Positions 1 to 12,014 of a stretch of 64,000 nucleotides of DNA are shown here, piece by piece. Each line of letters opens with the position of its first letter. The stretch's first letter is position 1. The position numbers were made by a program, and so were the translations under genes. Under the pieces are notes generated by a model. It was not told where the DNA came from. It ran no database searches and saw only the letters and a list, made by a program, of their open reading frames with translations. Source of the DNA: Planococcus citri (lineage: Eukaryota; Arthropoda; Insecta; Hemiptera; Pseudococcidae); NCBI RefSeq assembly GCF_950023065.1, contig NC_088681.1:59430836-59494835 (forward strand), given 5' to 3'.

Positions 1-1462
1 ACGCGACTAAATTAATTTTTTATACGTAATCATTCGTATTCGTCGTCGTCGTCCTCCTCATCTTGATACTCTACTATACAGACTTCATTAATGAGATTCG
101 TCGAGTACGCGTAGTAACTCGTTTTAGTATTTGTAGAAGCGGTTTATCAATAACAACATTACACACACGTAGAGAGACTAGAGAGAGAGAGAGATGTAGG
201 AGATGGATACATTTTTTATTTTACATGCAGGTGAAACGATGATGATGATGAAGGTTGATAGAAATAATACAGCTAATCTACTCCTTTATAGTATGGTCGA
301 AGGTGGAATGTGCAACGTTCTTTGAGTATCGAGAGGTTTTTTTTTAAATTCATTTTTTTGAAGGGATTTTTGTTTTGTATAGTGTCGTCGTGTCCCTATG
401 AGAAGAAGATTAATGATGCCGGAGTGGATTCGTTGTGGGTTAAGGGAGCCGATCGATGACGATGGTGAGAGAAGGAAGCAGTGTTGGCTCGCGAGTGAAG
501 AAGTAGATGGGGTGGAGGGCTGGAGTGTAGGTTTTTTTTGAGGAATCGGGTGTTTGAGGAAGAGTTGTTGAGACGAAAATGGGATATTTTGAACTGCTGG
601 AGGAAGAATGAGATCGAAATGTGAGTTTTCGTTGCTGAAGTGTCGTAAATTCAGAATATTTTGGATTCTCACATCGTTGGTTGAGGATTTTTGAAGGAGT
701 TTGTTTGGATCTAAGAGTAAGGTGAGAGCCCTGGATTTCAATTTTTTTGAAAAAAAAAGAATAAGAGCTGTTGAGAATATTCTCTTTTATTGAAATACTG
801 GATGGGAAGATGAAACGACGATGTTTTGACGGAAATTCACGATTTTTGATTAGAAATTGCGAGAATATTGGAATCCCATTGTTTTGAAGGGCGAAAATTG
901 CTGAAATTGATATTAAAAATGATAGTTTTGTCAAAAAAAAAAAGGTCGAAAATGAGTGTATAAATTCAAATTTTCGTGGAAAAGAGTTGCAGAAATATTT
1001 TTAGGATCATTTAAAAATTGTCTAGAAACAGGCTTGAAAAGTGATGGATTTTGATTTCAGACTGAAATAACAAATAACACGTAAAATGGAAATTCTATTT
1101 GTATTTAAAAAATTCGAATTGCTGAGTTCGAAAATTGGTGAAAATTTATACGAGGTGAGCTTGGGGAAATAACATGGTGCTCATGGAGACCTCCCTCCCT
1201 ATTTGGAGAGGAGGTTACGTGCCCCAATATTTTTAAAACCACGAAATTTTCAAGAATTTTTGCGAACTAAAAAATGATTGAGGTGAATTCCTAAATTATG
1301 TTTGCATAGTAAGGGTCTAACAGACCGGTGAGGGTGTTGTTGAATCCTTCGAAATTTTGAAAATCATAATTTTCTGTACACATTTTGTTGCATGTCACAA
1401 TTTTTTTTTCAGTTGCAAAGCTGCTGGAAGGTCGTGTGCGTCAACATTTTCGAAAACCACGA
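1..1462. other. Non-coding sequence, no gene recognised
   Basis: AT-rich non-coding DNA. It opens with GTCGTCGTC/CTCCTC triplet-like runs near 40-65, a (GA)n run near 181-194 and a GATGATGATG run near 239-251. Minus-strand open frames around 286-934 are rich in Ser, Pro, Phe and Lys and look like translated low-complexity DNA; I see no domain or splice-flanked exon in them. Confidence 0.6.
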
Positions 1463-1470
1463 GAATTTTC

Positions 1471-1648
1471 CAGAGGTGTAACGATTATAATCGATGCTGC
1501 ATCGATTATTTCGTCCCAAAATAATCGAAGATAATCGATTAATCGGTCAAAAAAATTGCTGTTCCATGATTGGTTGGAATTGAGTGAGGTATCATCGCCA
1601 TCAATGTTTTCTGAACCATTATTTGAAGAATTTCTCGTTACAACTCTG
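1471..1648. mobile_element. hAT-type MITE, 178 bp, with perfect 8-bp TSD
   Basis: The left end CAGAGGTGTAACGA (1471-1484) and the right end TCGTTACAACTCTG (1635-1648) are terminal inverted repeats with one mismatch. They are flanked by an identical 8-bp duplication GAATTTTC (1463-1470 and 1649-1656). An 8-bp duplication with CAGRG-type ends is typical of the hAT superfamily. The element is far too short to code for a transposase, so it is non-autonomous. Inside is a perfect hairpin, ATAATCGATGC / GCATCGATTAT with a one-base loop (1487-1509), followed by more AATCGAT motifs to about 1545. The perfect TSD points to a fairly recent insertion. Confidence 0.85.
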
Positions 1649-1789
1649 GAATTTTCCCAATTCAAGAATCGTTGATTTTGGAATTTAAGTAAAAGTACTT
1701 TGATTTGAGGCACGACAGACTTGCAATGGACTAGGTTAGGAGCTCAATGGAAATGCTCTCGAATTTTTTCAACACTTGCCATGTGCATT

Positions 1790-2900
1790 ATAGTGCTGTT
1801 AAGCTGGAAAAGTTGAATGGCAACAAAAAATGATTGAAACTTTGGTTTTTCAAATTTTTAGGAATTTCAAACGTCCTCTTTATCTGCTCGGCGTGGGCTT
1901 GGAATGTCCCTACTGTCTCCAGATTAACCGTTTCGAATTTTTGAACCGAAAAATTGTCAAATTTGGTCAATTTTTGGCTGTTTTTAAGGTTTTAGGATGA
2001 GCCTTGAGAGGTCAAAATCATTCTCTGGAATTCGATCTTTGTGTTTTTTTTGACCAAAAAAGTAAGCGTGGTGTCAGAATACTCAAAAATGATTAAAATA
2101 GTGATTTTTGAAAGTAAAAAGGAATTTAACCTATCTCCCACTTTATTTCAAATTTGTTGATAAAAAAATTTACAAATGGAGAATTAAATGAATTTTTGTT
2201 ATTTTCAGAGATTTTGCTGCACATAAATCACCTCGATATAATGAACCTTGAGAGATCCAAATTATTCTTCAGCATTCGATTTCCATATTATTTATTGTAT
2301 TTTTTTTTTTTTTTGAGGGGGTGGGGTCGAAAAATAAAAGTAGTGTAGTGTCAAAATGTTCGAAAATGACTGAAATGACTAACGATCTTCAATATTTTCA
2401 GGGCATTCAACCTCACTCCCCTCATCTCCTTTTCATTTCAAATTTTTCAGTCGAAAAAATTATCAATTTGGTGAATTTTTGCTATAACTATGAATTTTGA
2501 TGCACAAAAATCATCTCAAATAAGCGTTAGGGGTTCAGAATTATTCTCTGGCGTTTGGTTTTTCGTGTATTTTGTTATTTTTGTAGGAGAGAGGGAAGTT
2601 CGAAGAGGTCAGTGTTGTTCCAAAATGTCCGAAAATTAATTACCTCAAATGGGCATCGAGAAGTCAAAATAGTTGTTCTTTAAGGATCACTTTTCAATTT
2701 GGGGGGGGGGTAGGGGGCGAAGAAGTGAGCGTGATGTCAAAATGTCCAAATAATAATAGAATATGTCTGTTGATTTTCATAATTTTCAGAGAATTTAATC
2801 TCCTCCTCTTCTCACTAATTTGTCTCATGATCCTGATTTCCTGAGAGAATTTTACCACATGACTGCAATTTTTTAGTCGAAACAAAATTGTTGAAATGAA
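1790..2900. repeat. Degenerate tandem repeat, unit about 0.24-0.28 kb
   Basis: A block containing 'CCTTGAGAGRTCMAAATTATTCT' followed by a GGTCGAAAAA / GTGTCAAAATG stretch and a 'TTTTCAGRG-ATTTAACCTC' stretch recurs. The CCTTGAGAG word starts at 2002 and 2246; a more diverged counterpart (GTTAGGGGTTCAGAATTATT) lies near 2526 and another (ATCGAGAAGTCAAAATAGTT) near 2655. The copies are badly diverged and unit length varies, so this is an old local amplification. Confidence 0.6.
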
Positions 2901-4560
2901 AAATTCCGCCAATGGGGGGGGGGGATAAAATTCGATTTTTCTCTCTCTATTTTTGAATAACCCCTTTTTCAAGAATTGGTTTTTTGTATCAAGACATCCC
3001 TCAAGTTCACGGAAAATCAAAAATTGAAGTCTGTAAAAATTTACAAAAATCTGGTCAGTATCCTTGTAATGAAGCCCTTTTTCAAGGGAAAATTTTCCTC
3101 GCCACACCTTCTCCCACAATGTTGCCCTTCTTGCAGAGATGCCTCGACTGTAGAAAATAATTTCACACTTGAAACGAATAAAAACTTGAAATTTTAAAGT
3201 TGAAAAATTCTCCATTTTACGTGAAAATCCTTTTATGTACATACATATGTAACCCCTATTTTCAATGAAAACCTCCCTCAGTCCTTTCCTAGCTAAATAT
3301 ATTATAGAGGTTCAAAGAAGTGAGAGAAATAATCAAATTAGTAAATTTTTCAATATTTCAATCTCTACACAATCGAAGTTCTTCTAAATAACTCTCCAAA
3401 AATAGGGATGTATGTAGTATGTACTTGATCTTTCAGCCAGTATATCCAATTATTTGCAGAAAAGAGGAGCTCAAGTTTTCCTTTTTCATTGTATGAGCGA
3501 GGGGGGTTGTGTCAAAACTATGGAATTATGCTTTTCTGATGAAAACTGACTAAATCCATGAGTTAGAACGTAAAAAAGTGAAAATATTTTGTAATTATTT
3601 CAATTTTTTAGACTGGAGGGGAGCTCAAAAGGCTTAAAACTATTGAATGGTTTCTTCTGATGTTGAAATGGACCAAATCGCGAAGGATTAGTAGAATGTA
3701 TCTTAGAATCTTGATAATTTCAACTTTTTGGATTTGTCTCATTTTTTTTGAGAATTTTGATGATGTGGGTAGTGGGGTGGGGGGGGGTTCTCAGCACGAG
3801 TTGATTTAAATTTTGGGGGGCTAAAATTTTCAGTTTTTTTTTTCATGGAAACCAATAACTTCTAAGTGGTGAGAACGAAAAAGATCGCAAAAAATTCATC
3901 AGTAAAACAGTATCAATAAGAAAAAAACTTTCTTCTGAACACGCTGGAACAAAAAAAGGTAAGTGTTCTGCCAAAATGGTTCCATGTTCAAAAAAAGTTG
4001 AAAAAATTCCGAAGTTTAATTGAATTTTTAGGCATCGAACATCAATTTTGGTTCAATTTTCAAAAGCTAACAAGAAAGTTCTGCAACAAAATGACTGATT
4101 TCTTGTCTGTATCCCTTCAACTTTTAATGTAGTTTTTGTTCAGTTTCGAAGGTTACATCGGAATTCGTATTGAAGAATTTTATAAATCAATTTTGTTAAT
4201 AATAATGACTGTAAATTAAGAAATAAAAATGTCTGATTTCGAGCTCCTAAATTCAGATTGTTCGTCTTCAATAATTTTTGACCTTTTGAAACGTCATTGA
4301 GAGTCAATTCTGAGATTTTCTTGAAACATTATTGTGGCTTTTGTTTGCGATACTTCAATCGAAACATCTCCAAAAATTCCAAAATATTCGGATCTATAAA
4401 GATTATTCTTGTTTAAATAATATGAATCTCAAATTGGGATCCAGATTCAAAATTTGGATCTTGAAAATTTCTGCACCCGAAATTCGTAGGTCCTTCCTTC
4501 AAATCTTGTACAGGTGGGCAAAACGACTCTTACATTCGTTCTGTGATTTTAATTAATACA
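2901..4560. other. AT-rich non-coding sequence with G-runs
   Basis: No gene recognised. Long G runs occur at about 2916-2926 and 3776-3788, in the same setting as the preceding degenerate repeat. The rest is A/T-rich with short open frames on both strands that lack any recognisable domain. Confidence 0.55.
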
Positions 4561-5989
4561 CACGCTGAAGTCTGAGCCATACCAAGCTGGAAAATTGAGA
4601 AGGTATGACGCCACATACACATATTGTGTGTATTTTATTATGTATGTAGCATGTACCTCTACCTATATCGACAACGTGGTAAGCCCTTGTTTATGCTCTC
4701 CTCCTCTTCCTCTCACTCTCTCTCTTTTTCGTTCTTACTTTTTTTTAATGCTGTATAGTGTATGTATACCTTACCTACACCTACCTATGTGTTTGTCTTT
4801 GTGGTGACGACTACCACTACTACTACTACGATGACGATGACGACGACACGAATACGATTCGACAGTGGGTAGGGTAATTTTTAGCTGCTCGAGAAGGTTA
4901 TGGTGGATATGGTCGTATTACATACAAGTTGGTGTGTAAAATACTCCACAGTCTACACGACGAAACGAGTACTACCTAGTAGCAAAGCGAGCAGCTCGTT
5001 TGCAAATAAAGCCATTTAAGAAACCTCATAATAACGTAATAGCATTGTAGTAATACGTAAACGTAGGTATTATACACCGTGCATCTGTACATGTATTATA
5101 CACACTACACGTGTGTAAATCACCATTAACACTCTTCGCTCGCTCTGCCCCCTGTCTCTGTGGCCCCCCTCACGTCTCTGCTTCCAGGTCCTTTTATACC
5201 CATTGGGTAACATATGTAAGTAACGTGTTTGTATTATGTATATGTATAGTCTTTTTATTTGTACGTCTTTTTCTTATTTGCTGTTTCTCGCTTTCGAAGA
5301 GAGGGTGGAGGAGGGGGCTGCTTCGGTGCTCGACTTGAAACGTCTTAAGGTCGTGTTTTTTCAATTCTCTATTCAATTTCTTATATTCTCTGATCTTCAA
5401 TGAGTATACATTTATGATTTACAAAGTACGAAAATGAGAACGATCAACCTCGATTACAGGGGCAAAAAATAACGATACTGGTGAGACTCGATAGGAGAAG
5501 AAAAAATAATAGAATGGAAAAGAACACTACTACTTGTAAATGGAATAATAGATGATTCGATTAATTAATTGCCTTGCATCGGTGCATGTTGCGGAGTCGT
5601 CGGCGCAGGGCCTGCCCTAGCATTATGAAGCGAGTATTTAACGACGACGATGCCAACGCTGCTGCGCCGTGTGTAAATCTTAATTAACAACCGTAGATAA
5701 TTACGGTAACAAATTGAACAATTTATTTTGTACCGGTGTCAGTCAGTACATAGAAGGCGAAAATTACGGGTTTGATTTTATAAGTAGAACGAAAATGCCC
5801 ATCCATGTTTTCAAACGTGATCGTGATTTAGCCAACTAGTGTATTTTTTAGTTTACAAAAAGCGTAACTTCACGAAAAAATTTTCAACCAATAATTCTAA
5901 ATTTCAGATTATATATTTTCGATTTTTACAATTTTTTTTCTGTCGAAAATCGCAGCTTCTTCTGAACCCAATTTGGTCATATGTTTGGT
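4561..5989. other. Mixed-composition, apparently single-copy block
   Basis: Composition changes abruptly from the flanking AT-rich repeats. It contains CTACCTACC strings, ACTACTACTACGATGACGATGACGACG triplet runs (about 4809-4850) and, at about 5560-5710, a denser piece with TTAATTAATT and a GC-rich core (GGCGCAGGGCCTGCCC near 5604). The latter could be a conserved non-coding element, but I cannot test conservation. No exon with credible coding content was seen. Confidence 0.4.
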
Positions 5990-8190
5990 TATGAGTCGTC
6001 TTCTCTCAACCGCGAACGATTTTTATTACGAACGAATTAATCGTCGTTCGAGAACGGTTCTAATTAATAAATATGAACGAATAAATCGTCGTTTCTGAAT
6101 AATTTTTTCGATTAGGAATGAATGAATCGTCGTTCGTGAAAGATTTTAATTTTGAGGTTTGAGCAGATGAATCGTCGGTCGTTCACAAACGAAGAATGAA
6201 CGAATTTTTGTTCGTGAACGATTTTAATGATGAACGAACGAATCCCCAAATCAATCATAATTTATGAACGATTGTGATTATGAACCAATAGATCATCGTT
6301 CGCGAACGATTTCAATTTTTCAACGTTCGTGAACGATTCTGATTATATTTTGTTTGATTTGATCAAATGAATTGACGTTCGCGAACGATTCTAATTATGA
6401 ACGAATGAATCGTCGTTCGCGAACGATTCTAATTATGAACGAATAAATCGTTGTTCGCGAACGATTCTAATTATGAACGAATAAATCGTCGTTCGCGAAC
6501 GATTCTGATCACGAATGAATGAATCATCGTTTGTGAATGATTCACAGTTTTGATTTTGAATAAATGAATTATCGTTCGTGAACGATTCAAATTTTGAATA
6601 AATAAATTATCGTTCGTGAACGAGTCTGATTGTGAACCAATGAATCGTCGTTCGCGAACGATCTCAATTTTTAACTGATGAATCATAGTTTGTGAAAGAT
6701 TATGATTATGAACGAATGAATCTCCGTTCGTGAATGATGCTGTATGTGAACGAATGAATCGTCGTTTGCGAACGATTCTATTTATGAACGAATGAATCGT
6801 CGTTCGCGAATGATTCTATTTATGAACGAATAAATCGTCTGTCGTGAACGATTTTATTCATGAATGAAAAAATTGTCGTTCGTCGTTCGTGAACGATTTT
6901 ATTTATGAATGAAAAAATTGTCGTTTGTGAATGATTCTGGTCACGCATGAATGAATCATCGTTCATGAACGATTCACAGTTTTGATTTTGAATAAATGAA
7001 TCTTTATTCGTGATCGTGAATAATCGTGAACGATTCTCAATGTGAACGAATGAAACATGGTTCGTGAACGATTCATATTTCGAACAAGTAAATTATCGTT
7101 CGTAAAGAATTCTGATTATGGACCAATAAATTGCATTTGTCGTTCGCGAACGATCTCAATTTTTGATAAATGAATTACAGTTTGTGAAAGTACATGTATA
7201 TGATTATGAACGAATGAATCTCCGTTCATGAATGATTCTGAATGCGGCCGAATGAATCGTTGTTCGCGAACGGTTCAGAATGCGACGGAATGAATCGTCG
7301 TTCACGAACGATTCTGATTCTGATTAAGTGATTACGAACGTATGAATCGTCTGTTGTGAACGATTCAAATTTTGAATGAATGAATTTTCGTTCGTGAACG
7401 ATTCTGATACTGAACGAATGAGTCTTCGTATACAATTCTGAATGTGAAGGAATGAATCGTCGTTCGCGAACGATTCTGAATGCGACCGAATGAATCATCG
7501 TTCGCGAACGATTCTCAATGTGATCAAATGCATCGTCGTTCGCGAACGATTCTCAATGTGATCGAATGCATCGTCGTTCGCGAACGATTCTCAATGTGAA
7601 CGAATGAATCGTCGTTCACGAACGATTTTGATTCTGATTACGGGAATGTATATGAATCGTCTGTTGTGAACGATTCAAATTTTGAATGAATGAATTTTCG
7701 TTCGTGAACGATTCTGATACTGAACGAATGAGTCTTCGTATACAATTCTGAATGTGAAGGAATGAATCGTCGTTCGCGAACGATTCTGAATGCGACCGAA
7801 TGAATCATCGTTCGCGAACGATTCTCAATGTGATCGAATGCATCGTCGTTCGCGAACGATTCTCAATGTGATCGAATGCATCGTCGTTCGCGAACGATTC
7901 TCAATGTGAACGAATGAATCGTCGTTCATGAACGATTTTGATTCTGATTACGGGAATGTATGAATCGTCTGTTGTGAACGATTCATTCAATTTTTGAATG
8001 AACAAATTTTCGTTCGTGAACGATTCTGATAATGAACGAATGAGTCTTCGTGAACAATTCTGAATGTGAATGGACGAATTTCCGTTCGCGAACGATTTCA
8101 TTGATAAAAGAGTCAATTTTCATTTGCAAACGATTCAAATTAGGAACGAATGAATCGTGGTTCACGAACGAGTCAGTGGTAGAAACTCGC
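5990..8190. repeat. Satellite A: about 38-bp units with palindromic core CGTTCGCGAACG
   Basis: The array is built of units like CGTTCGCGAACGATTCT followed by an AATTATGAACGAATGAATCGT spacer; adjacent clean units near 6374-6500 have a 38-bp period. I estimate some 50-60 units, diverged at the left edge and cleaner in the middle. CGTTCGCGAACG is a perfect 12-bp palindrome and is CpG-rich against an AT-rich background. The part from 7343 on is organised into higher-order repeats (separate entry). Short open frames on the minus strand are by-products of the repeat. Confidence 0.92.
7343..8010. repeat. Higher-order repeat inside satellite A, period about 308-310 bp
   Basis: The marker TGAATCGTCTGTTGTGAACG starts at 7343, 7653 and 7961. 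From 7343 and from 7653 the sequence runs almost identically through GAGTCTTCGTATACAATTCT and GAATGCGACCGAATGAATCA to TGTGATCGAATGCATCGTCG. The third copy is partial and diverges after about 8010. The period corresponds to about eight 38-bp units. Near identity between the two full copies indicates recent segmental amplification compared with the older flanking units. Confidence 0.88.
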
Positions 8191-10055
8191 ATATTTTTCA
8201 CCAAAACTATGATTGTGCAGATTTTAGTATGTGTTTATTTTGTTCAGTGATTTTTTTTCCTTATATCGAATGAGTAATACGTTCAAAAATATATTTGGAA
8301 CGGACAATTCAACTCCCCATACTTCAGATAAGCAGCTTTGCATTGAAAAAAAAATAAAATGACAAAAATAAAACCAGAAGGCGAATGTAAGGTTAATAAC
8401 TACACAAAAGACATATCTATCTACCTTGTACTAAAGACTGTAATCGTGTATAGTACCCGGTAATGGCTGCTGCTGTCGTTACTTTTGCTGCTCACATATA
8501 GGTACCTACATATATGTGTACATGTATGTAATATACGTCCATAAGGCGACGGAGCATCACGAAAAGTGAAGGGAAAGAGGGAATCGTGGACGATGATACT
8601 ATGTTATTTACTTGTGGTCGTGTATTAACGTAATAATAGTTACTTATACTCACACTGAACCACCGTGGCCATCGCCATCGCCGTCGTCGTCGTCGAATAA
8701 TCAAACGACCGACGTGTAATAATATAACGACGATGATAATACTTTACAATACAAGTAGTGTACCTACTTGGAAGTATGTTGTAGTGTATAGTTACCTGTT
8801 ACCTGTATCGCGAGTCTCTCTTGCGTCTCAGCCCTCTCATCCAGGCTGCAGTGACCACTGTTGCTTATACTTGCATCGCACAGCACACCTCACACGCCCT
8901 CGCACCAAGTACATAGGTAAGGTACTCGATTACTCGTCGTCGTATGCTGTACTACACTTACAGAAACACACACACAAACAATCGAAAGGATTCGACTGGT
9001 ACTTGTATGAGTTTTGTTGCGGTTGCTCGGCTACTTCTTCTGCAGCAGTGTACCTAGAGACCTATGTACACAGTTGGAAGTGATATGAGAGCGCAGAAAC
9101 GTATTATTGTTATGCAGAAAGCAGCTAATAGCGAGCAGTTAGTGGTATCTGGTGTACTCGTAGATTTGCGCCTATAGTGAGTATGTCTTGCGGTTTCAGC
9201 AGTGTCCGAGGGGACAGAGAAGAGAAACGAGAGAAAAAAACTATAGAATATCGTCTTTTAAAGTAGCTACCATCGTTGAACGAGCACTCTGGTACTCTCA
9301 AGTTCTTCATGTGTATGTATCTCGTGAGTCATGTGGCAGAAATCGATTAATGCGTCTTGTCGTTCGAACCCCAAGGGCATCATTAGACAGACAGGGATGT
9401 GAAATATATTCATTTCACACCGTAAAGCGTTAAGTAGGTAGAAATTTTCCTACCATGAAAAAAAAAATACACGAGTCGAGAACCTCTTCCATGCACGTCG
9501 TTCGTTCTCTTTCTGCCAAAAAAATGAAAAAAATTAACAAGTTGGTCGAGTTTGCTTACGAAGTTGCTATGTACATATTTTACGTGCTGTATGAAAAAAA
9601 AAAAAAATTGAAGATAACTTTTTTTCTTCGTCGGTTATTTATGCCTATCTTCTTCTAGCGCGTTAACTAAATGGCGTAATTAACGTAAGTACTCATATGT
9701 TTATTTGTCGGTTAGATAAGGTTTTTTTCTCACTCTCTTTTCATTCCCCTTCGAGCATTGCTCGGCTTGTTATTTATTTACATATTTAACGTGTGCTACG
9801 AATACGATGAATAGTGCGCTCGTGTTTTTCTTCTTCGAACGTTTGTCTTCTCGTTTATGAAGCTTTGGCGGTGCTTGGGTGGTACCTACATGAGGCGATG
9901 ATCGAGCGAAATTCGGAGTGAAGTGGATAAGAAAAGGAACGAGGAGAGTTGAAGATGAAGAAGAGAAATGCGAAGGAGAGGTGTAAATGAATTGTGGAAA
10001 TAACCGAAACATTACGAGTTGAAAAGTTCAGCCTCGAGCGATTCTATTGGAGTGG
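8191..10055. other. Mixed-composition, apparently single-copy block
   Basis: Follows satellite A. It contains CGTCGTCGTCG (about 8680-8697), poly-A/T tracts near 9595-9608 and CTACC-type strings. Open frames at 8733-9083 and 9188-9433 are Ser/Tyr/Cys- or Arg-rich without a recognisable domain. A TTCGAACC word at 9362-9371 recalls a tRNA B-box but has no matching A-box. No gene called. Confidence 0.4.
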
Positions 10056-11206
10056 AATGATTTTTTGTTCGTTCGCGAACGATTCGAGTACTGAGTCGTA
10101 TAGTGCTGGGTGTGTTGTTTTAGGGTTCGTTAACGTTACTAGTAGTTGATTACTTACGAGTCAATTCATTCGAGAACGATCTGACTGAATGATTTGAATC
10201 GTTCGCGAAATGATTAGAGTTACTTGTGATCAACGAAATGATTCGATTCGTTCGCGACCATCTCGACCAAAGAATTCAATTCATTCGTGAACGATTCGAT
10301 TGAATGGTTTGTTTCGTTTGTGAACAACTCGACCAAAGATTCGATTCGTTCGCGAATGACTTGAAAAAAACAATTCAATACATTCGTGAACGATCCGGCT
10401 TAATATTTGTTTCTTTCGTGAACGATTTGACCAAATGATTTGATTCGTTCGCGAACGATTCGACTGAATGATTCAATTCGTTCGTAAAATATTTGACCAG
10501 ATGGTTCGATTCATTCTCAAAATAAATTTAGTCGCTCGCGAACGATTTGAACGAAATGATTCAGGTCGTTCGCGAACGATTGAACGAAATGATTCAATTC
10601 GTTAGCGAGCAATTGAACAAAATTCGCATACGATTGAACAAAATGATTTAGTTCGTTCGTGAACGTTTGAACGAAATGATTCAGGTCGTTCGCGAACGAT
10701 TGAACAAAATGATTCAGGTCGTTCGCGAACGTTTGAACGAAAGGATTCAGGTCGTTCGCGGAAGTTTGAACGAAATGATTCAGGTTGTTCGTGAACGATT
10801 GAACAAAATGATTCAGGTCGTTCGCGAACGATTGAACGAAATTATTCTATTCGTTAGCGAACAATTGAACGAAATTTGCAAGCGATTGAACGAAATGATT
10901 CAGGTCGTTCGTGAACGTTTGAACGAAATGATTCAGGTCGTTCGCGAACGATTAAACAAAATGATTCAGGTCGTTCGCGAACGATTGAACAAAATGATTC
11001 AGGTCGTTCGCGAACGTTTGAATGAAATGATTCGGGTCGTTCGCGAACGATTGAACAAAATGATTCAGGTCGTTCGCGAACGTTTGAACAAAATGATTCG
11101 GGTCGTTCGCGAACGATTGAACGAAATGATTCAATTCGGTCGTGAACGATTGAACCAACAAATGATTAAATTCGTTCACGAACAATTGAACGAAATGATT
11201 CAATTC
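10056..11206. repeat. Satellite B: 33-bp units with the same palindromic core
   Basis: Units of the form GTCGTTCGCGAACGATTGAA + CAAAATGATTCAG repeat every 33 bp, clean from about 10560 to 11200 and degenerate at 10060-10500, where the word order is closer to GATTCGTTCGCGAACGATTCG. Because the period is a multiple of three and units lack stops in some frames, both strands show long open frames (an 11-residue periodic frame at 10667-11233 on the + strand, another at 10952-11203 on the - strand). I treat these as artefacts. The right end is cut by a transposon at 11207, and a short satellite-like tail resumes at 12009. Confidence 0.92.
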
Positions 11207-12008
11207 CAGGGCTTGTACTCGGTTACTTTTTAAGTAACCAAGTTACTAAAGTTACTAATAGTAACTTTTGGTTACTTTTTAAAAATTTTGGTTACTAAAA
11301 GTTACTTTTTCCGAGTTTTTTCACAAATTTCCTTTTTTTTTCTTCAAAATTTTACCCAGAACTCTTTTTCTTTTCATCAAAAATGATGCTGTTTTACCTC
11401 TCAGGAATTGTGAATTTTCAAAAGCTTTTGCCCTCGCTTCGCTCGGGCTTTTATTCATATTTCATATGAATATACGTAATAATCTCCTGAAAAATTGAAA
11501 ATTTTGAAGCCAAGAAAATCAACTTTTTACTTACATTATCAGGAATGACGTTGTTTTACGTCTCATATTATCAATTTTCGCAGCTTTCGCCCTCGCTTCG
11601 CTTGGGCAGATATGAATTCTACTACTACAATTTTCAAACATTTCCTAAAATGGAAAAATGAACTCGACAAATTCCAAAAACATAATGTAATCAATATCTG
11701 ACCAATTATTTGGAAAAATCATGTTGGGGGAGGGGGTAGAGTAAACGTTGGGAAAATTTAGCGTGAAAAGCGTGGAGAATTTCAGTCTCCCCCCCCCCCC
11801 CCTCCAACACATCGCTTCATCAGACCTCTGAAAATAAAATGTAGTAGTTTAAAGTTTTGTATGGATCAGAGTTTTTCGGTCACCTCACCTCTATTTTTTG
11901 CATTGAAAATTTTTTTGGTCACTTTTTTGGTTACTTTTTGGTTACTTTTTCCAGCTTTTTTGGTTACTAAAGTTACTTTTTTTGAGAAAAATTTGAGTAC
12001 AAGCCCTG
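11207..12008. mobile_element. Non-autonomous DNA transposon inserted in satellite B (802 bp)
   Basis: The left end CAGGGCTTGTACTC (11207-11220) is repeated exactly in inverted form as GAGTACAAGCCCTG (11995-12008). The flanking CAATTC is duplicated at 11201-11206 and 12009-12014. CAGGG ends resemble hAT elements, but the visible duplication is 6 bp rather than 8 bp, so the superfamily is uncertain. Inside the ends are GGTTACTTTTT / TTGGTTACTAAAGTTACTTTTT strings in both arms and two copies of GCCCTCGCTTCGCTCGGGC-type hairpins (11430-11448, 11589-11607). A C-run lies near 11793-11811. No transposase frame. Related fragments occur at about 13.8, 36.0, 44.5, 48.0, 62.5 and 63.7 kb. Confidence 0.8.
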
Positions 12009-12014
12009 CAATTC

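Noticed and set aside
286..934. Two overlapping 150-164-codon minus-strand frames
   Set aside because: Low-complexity Ser/Pro/Phe/Lys composition, no domain, no splice pattern.
6000..8190. CRISPR array (regular ~38-bp repeats)
   Set aside because: There are no unique spacers between conserved repeats, the whole unit is repetitive, and the setting is eukaryotic.
9355..9375. CGTTCGAACCCC, reminiscent of a tRNA T-arm/B-box on the minus strand
   Set aside because: No A-box at the right distance and no cloverleaf can be drawn from the flanks.
10667..11233. 188-codon + strand frame with 11-residue repeats
   Set aside because: Product of a stop-free 33-bp satellite unit; the opposite strand is open as well, and the right end runs into a transposon.
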